From Lachnospiraceae bacterium UBA1683 (GTDB lineage: Bacteria; Bacillota; Clostridia; Lachnospirales; Lachnospiraceae): a DNA stretch of 47,587 bases. Shown one piece after another: positions 42,991 through 47,587 of this stretch (positions are counted from its first letter, which is position 1; each line of letters begins with the position of its first letter). Location of the stretch: assembly GCA_002320245.1 (NCBI GenBank), contig DCKD01000047.1, forward strand, positions 1 to 47,587, written 5' to 3'. The notes below the pieces were generated by a model. It had not been told where the DNA came from and did no database searches. It was given only the letters and a program-made list of their open reading frames with translations. The position numbers and the translations under genes were made by a program.

Positions 42991-43180
42991 ACTTCATAGG
43001 CGGCTCTGCAATTCCTATAAAACACTCCCTTCCGGGGGCGCAGAGGCATAAAGAAGGAAGGTGTCGCCCCACAACCGCGCCTCGCGGAAAGTTCTACGGA
43101 TTTGCGATATTATAAAAACGACCTACATGCGATAATGCCAGACAGTTTTCCTATAATTTAGGACAATGGAGGAATGTCAA
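42991..43180 (+). other. Long leader between the riboswitch terminator and thiC
   Basis: About 190 bases with GC-rich, potentially paired segments (CTTCCGGGGGCGC, CGCGCCTCGCGG). No gene is seen. It is longer than needed for a simple riboswitch leader. Confidence 0.4.
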
Positions 43181-44491
43181 ATGAGAAATTATACAACCCA
43201 GATGGATGCTGCAAGAAAAGGAATCATAACACCGGAAATTGAAACCGTGGCAAAAAAAGAAAAGATGCCGGCAGAAAAGCTGATGCAGCTTGTAGCCGAG
43301 GGGAAAGCAGCCATCTGTGCCAACAAAAATCATACTTGCCTGAACCCGGAAGGAATCGGCAGCATGCTTCGCACTAAAATCAACGTAAACCTCGGTGTTT
43401 CCAGAGACTGCAAGGATTACAGCATCGAGATGGAAAAGGTAATGAGCGCGGTCAATCTCGGCGCCGAGGCAATCATGGACCTTTCCAGCCACGGAAACAC
43501 ACAGCCATTCCGGCAGAAACTGACACACGAATGTCCGGTTATGATTGGCACCGTTCCGGTTTACGACAGCGTCATCCATTATCAGAGAGACCTTGCGGAA
43601 CTGACCGCACAGGATTTTATTGATGTTGTACGTCTGCATGCAGAGGACGGAGTGGATTTCGTAACACTACATTGCGGAATCACAAGAAAGACGATTGAAC
43701 AGATTAAGACGCATAAACGGAAAATGAACATCGTAAGCCGCGGCGGAAGCCTCGTATTTGCATGGATGAGCATGACCGGGGAAGAGAACCCTTTCTATGA
43801 ACATTTTGATGAAATCCTTGACATCTGCGAAGAATATGATGTCACCATCTCCCTCGGAGATGCCTGCCGCCCAGGCTGCCTTGCTGATGCAACAGATGTC
43901 TGCCAGATTGAGGAACTGGTACGGCTCGGCGAACTGACAAAACGTGCGTGGGAGCACAACGTCCAGGTTATGGTAGAAGGTCCCGGGCATATGCCGCTTG
44001 ACCAGGTTGCCGCCAACATGCAGGTACAGCAAAGCATCTGTATGGGAGCCCCTTTCTATGTACTCGGACCTTTGGTAACAGATATCGCACCGGGTTATGA
44101 CCATATTACCGCCGCGATTGGCGGCGCCGTTGCAGCTATGAGCGGTGCAGCATTTTTGTGCTATGTCACACCAGCGGAACACCTTGCTCTTCCAAATGTG
44201 GATGATGTAAAACAAGGAATTATTGCATCCAAAATTGCAGCCCACGCCGCAGATATCGCAAAAGGAATTCCGGGAGCACGCGATATTGACGACCGCATGG
44301 CAGATGCAAGACGCGTACTGGATTGGGATGCACAGTTCCAATGCGCACTTGATCCGGAAACCGCAAAGGCTATCCGCGACAGCCGGAAACCGGAAGATGA
44401 CCACAGCGACACTTGCAGCATGTGTGGAAAGTTCTGTGCCGTCCGCAGCATGAATAAGGCGTTAGCAGGAGAATATATCGATATTCTCTAA
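43181..44491 (+). CDS. thiC: Phosphomethylpyrimidine synthase ThiC
   Basis: 436 residues from ATG 43181; GGAGG is 8 bases upstream and overlaps the ATG at 43166. Radical SAM iron-sulfur motif CSMCGKFCAVR at the C-terminus. Body segments include MDLSSHGNTQPFRQ, HCGITRKTIEQ, SLGDACRPGC, MVEGPGHMPLDQV and GAPFYVLGPLVTDIAPGYDHI. It makes the thiamine pyrimidine from AIR. Confidence 0.97.
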   Translation: MRNYTTQMDAARKGIITPEIETVAKKEKMPAEKLMQLVAEGKAAICANKNHTCLNPEGIGSMLRTKINVNLGVSRDCKDYSIEMEKVMSAVNLGAEAIMDLSSHGNTQPFRQKLTHECPVMIGTVPVYDSVIHYQRDLAELTAQDFIDVVRLHAEDGVDFVTLHCGITRKTIEQIKTHKRKMNIVSRGGSLVFAWMSMTGEENPFYEHFDEILDICEEYDVTISLGDACRPGCLADATDVCQIEELVRLGELTKRAWEHNVQVMVEGPGHMPLDQVAANMQVQQSICMGAPFYVLGPLVTDIAPGYDHITAAIGGAVAAMSGAAFLCYVTPAEHLALPNVDDVKQGIIASKIAAHAADIAKGIPGARDIDDRMADARRVLDWDAQFQCALDPETAKAIRDSRKPEDDHSDTCSMCGKFCAVRSMNKALAGEYIDIL

Positions 44492-44503
44492 TGTGTATTT
44501 AAA

Positions 44504-44548
44504 AAGGAGCAGATACCAACACGATGTTGGTTCTACTCCTTCTTTTCA
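44504..44548 (+). terminator. thiC terminator
   Basis: AAGGAG/CTCCTT with inner ACCAACA/TGTTGGT around a 3-base loop, then TCTTTTCATTTT. It begins 12 bases after the thiC stop. Confidence 0.85.
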
Positions 44549-44670
44549 TTTTCATCCAGCCCTACCCTCCGCTCCGTCAATCGGGCGGATTCCTGAACAG
44601 CCTCACCATATCCTGTCAATGCAGCAAACGGGGCGAACTGTGCCGCCTTTCCACTGGTGATTTCCACCAT
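44533..44670 (-). pseudogene. YolD-like fragment
   Basis: 45 codons on the minus strand. The segment KAAQFAPFAALTGYGEAVQESARLTERR is the core of YolD-like proteins, which accompany UV-repair polymerases (family form: RAAQFAPFAALTGH). The usual N-terminus and the C-terminal half are missing. Its end lies inside the thiC terminator. Probably a relic. Confidence 0.7.
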
Positions 44671-44715
44671 AATAGGACAATACACTACAGCGGAGTACCC
44701 ATCGCAGTTTTTAAA

Positions 44716-46047
44716 TTATTTTTCCACTCCGGCGGGTTTTACTTCCATATCATTCGGCAGCAACGCACTCAGCAGAATTGACACAACAAACACCACTGCT
44801 ACACAGTTTCCGGAAAAGATATCCTGCACAATCTGAGGAAATACATGCCAGATATCCGATTCTGTCGCCGATGTGAATCCCAGACCTACCGCCAGTGACA
44901 ACGCAACAATCGTTACATTCCGCTGATTGAATCCCGCTTTGGATATCATCTGAATCCCGCTTACCATAATGTTTCCAAACATCATAATCGTACATCCGCC
45001 CAGTACAGACTCTGGAAGACTGGAAAAGAAATTTCCGACCGGTGGCAGCAATCCCGCCAAAATCATGCAGACAGCCCCGACTCCAATAGTAAACCGATTG
45101 ACGACGCGTGTCATTGCAACAAGCCCTACATTCTGGCTGAAGGAAGTGACCGGAGGACATCCGAATACAGCGGACATCGCGCTGCAGAATCCGTCGCAGG
45201 ACAACGCCCCGACAATTTCTTTTTCCTCGATTTCCCGGTCTAATCCACTGGCTGCAACGGCTGTGGAATCTCCGATTGTTTCTGCGGCAGATACAAAAAA
45301 TATAATCGTAACTGCAAGGATTGCTCCCGCATGGAACTCCGGTGCAAACGGCATCAGTTTCGGAAGTGCCACCAGCCTCCCGTCAAAGATTGCTGATAAA
45401 TCGACAACGCCCAGCACGCATGCTAAAATATATCCTACAATCAATCCAAACAATACCGATAACTGCTTCCAGTAAGATTTTGCAAAAATATTAAACAGCA
45501 GACATGCTGCCAGCGTCACGCTGCCAAGTACAAGGTTCACAACAGAACCAAACGAATCACTGTAACCGCCGCCAAAAGAGCGCGTTCCTACCGGCAACAG
45601 TGAAAATCCGATTGCTGTCACAACTGAAGCCGCAACAACCGGAGTCACGATTTTCCGCCAATATCTGGCACAAAGCCCAAGACATCCTTCGACAATCCCT
45701 CCGACCAGAATCGAACCGATTGCCACCGGATACCCATATGTAACGCCGACATAAGATAATATCGTCACAAACGTAAAGCTGACTCCCATAACAATCGGCA
45801 GCTTTGCCCCGATTTTCCATATCGGAAACAACTGAACCAATGTCGCGATTCCCGCAACAAACATTGCATTCTGCAGCAGCATGGCAATCTGGCTTCCCTC
45901 AAGACCACTGGCAGCCCCGATAATCGTAATCGGCGCCAGATTCGCTACGAACATCGCCAGAATGTGCTGTAACCCAAAGGGAACCGCCTTCGCAACAGGC
46001 ACTCTCCCGTCAAGCGTATACAAGTTCTTGATATTTGCTTTTTCCAT
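44716..46047 (-). CDS. NCS2-family purine/uracil permease
   Basis: 443 residues with 12-14 membrane helices. Family signatures: FGLQHILAMFVANLAPI, FVSAAETIGDSTAVA, and SFSQNVGLVAMTRVVNR. Takes up a nucleobase (xanthine, uric acid or uracil) with a cation. No purine riboswitch is seen upstream. Substrate not assigned. Confidence 0.9.
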   Translation of the reverse strand: MEKANIKNLYTLDGRVPVAKAVPFGLQHILAMFVANLAPITIIGAASGLEGSQIAMLLQNAMFVAGIATLVQLFPIWKIGAKLPIVMGVSFTFVTILSYVGVTYGYPVAIGSILVGGIVEGCLGLCARYWRKIVTPVVAASVVTAIGFSLLPVGTRSFGGGYSDSFGSVVNLVLGSVTLAACLLFNIFAKSYWKQLSVLFGLIVGYILACVLGVVDLSAIFDGRLVALPKLMPFAPEFHAGAILAVTIIFFVSAAETIGDSTAVAASGLDREIEEKEIVGALSCDGFCSAMSAVFGCPPVTSFSQNVGLVAMTRVVNRFTIGVGAVCMILAGLLPPVGNFFSSLPESVLGGCTIMMFGNIMVSGIQMISKAGFNQRNVTIVALSLAVGLGFTSATESDIWHVFPQIVQDIFSGNCVAVVFVVSILLSALLPNDMEVKPAGVEK

Positions 46048-46055
46048 CTCTTTTC

Positions 46056-46088
46056 TCTCCTGTATGTTAGATTTACAGGAGAATTATA
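46056..46088 (-). promoter_or_regulatory. Permease promoter with dyad covering the ribosome site
   Basis: On the minus strand: TATAAT (46088-46083), then TCTCCTGT ... ACAGGAGA, an 8-bp inverted repeat whose second arm is the AGGAG ribosome site. Because the first arm lies at the expected start point, it may act as an operator and not as an mRNA hairpin. Confidence 0.5.
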
Positions 46089-46151
46089 ACAAATAATCAC
46101 ATACTTCGCTATCTTTTTCTTGTCTGGACAGACCGTTCTCGGACAGACAAT

Positions 46152-46784
46152 TTATATTGAGAATTCCGGAAACCCTGCTGCATAAGGCGCAATATCGTAT
46201 TGCTGGAAATAAATCACAATACCATTTGGCGTCAGATAGAAACTATTCGGAGAAAATGTGTCCCTCAGCCGTTTTGCATAATCATCAAAATAAGTGTCCG
46301 GCGATTCCTTCAGCCGTTCAGCAATCTGATTTTCAATCTGATTTATAATCTTTTCCTGAAATGTATGATCCTCTGCAAAGAAATCCTTCAATTGCATCCG
46401 CTTGCCTGTCATAAAGTCCCATGTATCCGACGTGCGGACTGTTGAGCCATGGGCTCCGCCCATATACGTGTATTCCTCCATATAAAGGCTGGTAATACAG
46501 CCGGCGTTATATGTTATTTTATAAGTCATAACAAATTCATAAGAATTAAACGGGGGATTATTCTTCTGAATATACCGGGCTGCATCTGCTGCCTGCGGAT
46601 ACAATACATCCCTGCAATAGCGCTCTTTGCTTTCTGCAAGAACCGCATAATATTCATTGATTGACTGGGACGCCTTTTGCCCACACGTCGAATGGAAAAC
46701 GGGATATTCTATCTTATAGGTTAATACTTGGATATCACGGTAAAACATGTTGTCATTCCGCGAGTTGGTTACAACAGTCTGCAT
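46152..46784 (-). CDS. DUF3298/RsiV-like protein
   Basis: 210 residues. Matches DUF4163-DUF3298: YKIEYPVF near the start, YMEEYTYMGGAHGSTVRTSDTWDFMTGKRMQLKDFF, then SFYLTPNGIVIYFQQYDIAPYAAGFPEF. In RsiV and PdaC this module binds lysozyme or sits in the wall. Here there is no signal peptide or membrane helix, which is odd for the family. ATG 46784 has GGAG 7 bases upstream. Confidence 0.85.
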   Translation of the reverse strand: MQTVVTNSRNDNMFYRDIQVLTYKIEYPVFHSTCGQKASQSINEYYAVLAESKERYCRDVLYPQAADAARYIQKNNPPFNSYEFVMTYKITYNAGCITSLYMEEYTYMGGAHGSTVRTSDTWDFMTGKRMQLKDFFAEDHTFQEKIINQIENQIAERLKESPDTYFDDYAKRLRDTFSPNSFYLTPNGIVIYFQQYDIAPYAAGFPEFSI

Positions 46785-46981
46785 ACTCTGACTCCGGTCG
46801 CTTTATCTATATAACCTATGAGATAATACAGAAAAATATGCTCTGGCTGCAGACAGATTGTCCATTGTCCACTGAGGGTCTAGCCAAAGATATATCCGTC
46901 AGATTATACAGAGGGGTATTGTACGGCAACCCCCCTCCAGATTCGTTCCTTGTTTTGATCAATTCGAAACAGCCTGCAAAT
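46785..46981. other. Gap without recognised feature
   Basis: About 200 bases between the DUF3298 gene and the multicopper-oxidase-like gene. No clear promoter, terminator or gene was seen. Confidence 0.4.
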
Positions 46982-47587
46982 TTATTTTATGCAGCGCAAA
47001 ACCTTTCCACAAATTTCCTTGCATTTGTGCCGGAAGGACTGCTTCATCACACGAAAAATTCCCCACATGCCAGATTCCACATCCCATGCAAAACTTCCAG
47101 AACGGTAGAGATAATCACCCGGACATGCCGCCCCATCTTTCAATTCCATGTCAAACCGGTTTCCTACACTGATTCCACCCTGCAAGGGGATTTCTCTGGA
47201 CAAGGTGTCCTCAGGCTGTTCTTTCCACAAATGCCCATGCACAGCCAGTGATACATTTCTTGGCTTATCTGCCGGCATCATAGTACGGAAAATGACGCGG
47301 TCCCCAGGATAGGCTTTCCATATAGGCATCGCCGGGTCACCGTGGATTCTGCTGCTGAATACCTTCCAAATCCTTGCATCACTATCCAGCCGGTTCGCAA
47401 ACCGCTCTGACCGGTAGTTATAGCCTTTCTCGCCGGTATCCTCTGCATCTACCGCTTCCTCACTGCCTGCGGCCGCAGTCTCTATCAGGCGGTCTTCCGC
47501 ATCCAAAAGCCGGATTCCGTTCTGGATAAACAGTACATATTCACGAAACTCCACGATGACCGCCAGTGTATCGCTACTCTGCCGACA
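46982..47587 (-). CDS. Multicopper-oxidase-like protein, C-terminal part (5' end off the window)
   Basis: 202 codons open to the right edge. Cupredoxin-like segments: VEFREYVLFIQNGIRLLD, NYRSERF, GDRVIFRT..., SLAVHGHLWK and DYLYRSGSFAWDVESGMWGIFRV. This resembles the last domain of large bacterial multicopper-oxidase-like proteins, with HGH as a possible copper-binding pair. The GTG at 47554 is internal, because the frame continues upstream without a stop. Substrate unknown. Confidence 0.7.
   Translation of the reverse strand, partial: CRQSSDTLAVIVEFREYVLFIQNGIRLLDAEDRLIETAAAGSEEAVDAEDTGEKGYNYRSERFANRLDSDARIWKVFSSRIHGDPAMPIWKAYPGDRVIFRTMMPADKPRNVSLAVHGHLWKEQPEDTLSREIPLQGGISVGNRFDMELKDGAACPGDYLYRSGSFAWDVESGMWGIFRVMKQSFRHKCKEICGKVLRCIK

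Noticed and set aside
43667..44404. 245-codon reverse frame opposite thiC
   Set aside because: A shadow of thiC, which has clear catalytic motifs on the forward strand.
46048..46150. Purine riboswitch before the permease
   Set aside because: The conserved aptamer core was not found; only a short dyad is present.

Overview
The window looks like the chromosome of an anaerobic gut Firmicute of the Lachnospiraceae type. The evidence is the FabK/FabT-style fatty-acid synthesis cluster with fused AccD-AccA, the paired glgC-glgD genes, and small YerC/TrpR-like, DUF1836 and YcdX-type PHP genes. The chromosome carries the end of a Tn916-like integrative conjugative element (ICE). I cannot place the genus. 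No rRNA, tRNA or CRISPR array was recognised.

Region 1 (1 to about 15.3 kb, almost all minus strand) is the ICE. From the chromosomal side inward the order is: a large VaFE/thioester surface protein, two YdcP-like proteins (Tn916 Orf23/Orf22), the FtsK-like coupling protein (Orf21), a divergent XRE regulator plus a membrane protein, an oriT-like hairpin, the MobT relaxase (Orf20), a DUF3789 micro-protein, a small membrane protein (Orf19), an AT-rich DUF4062 cargo gene, two ArdA antirestriction proteins (Orf18), a TcpE-like protein (Orf17) and a VirB4-like ATPase (Orf16). The ATPase gene is split by a group II intron whose maturase gene runs off the left edge. The surface-protein gene carries an in-frame TAA that separates it from its wall anchor. 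The element ends inside the 3' end of rlmD.

Region 2 (15.3-27.3 kb) is chromosomal housekeeping: rlmD, a small acidic-tailed membrane protein, pcrA, an AraC regulator, DUF1836, YerC, a PHP hydrolase, a zinc-ribbon/repeat/membrane protein with an unusual promoter region, and glgC-glgD.

Region 3 (27.3-37.6 kb) is a type II fatty-acid synthesis operon on the minus strand, in the order fabH-acpP-fabK-fabD-fabG-fabF-accB-fabZ-accC-accDA. A FabT-like operator overlaps the fabH promoter, and a MarR/FabT-like gene lies beyond the distal end.

Region 4 (37.6-47.6 kb) holds an aldehyde dehydrogenase; a scar of gene fragments (M23 peptidase, glucosaminidase, signal peptidase I); panD-panC with a BASS-family transporter; a TPP riboswitch and thiC; a YolD relic; a purine/uracil-type permease; a DUF3298 protein; and a multicopper-oxidase-like gene cut by the right edge.

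The most notable points are: the intron splitting the conjugation ATPase; the nonsense codon in a repeat-rich adhesin that its neighbouring repeats could repair; the self-contained DUF4062 module beside two ArdA genes; mutually exclusive hairpins after the fatty-acid operon; and 20-bp tandem repeats abutting a strong promoter.
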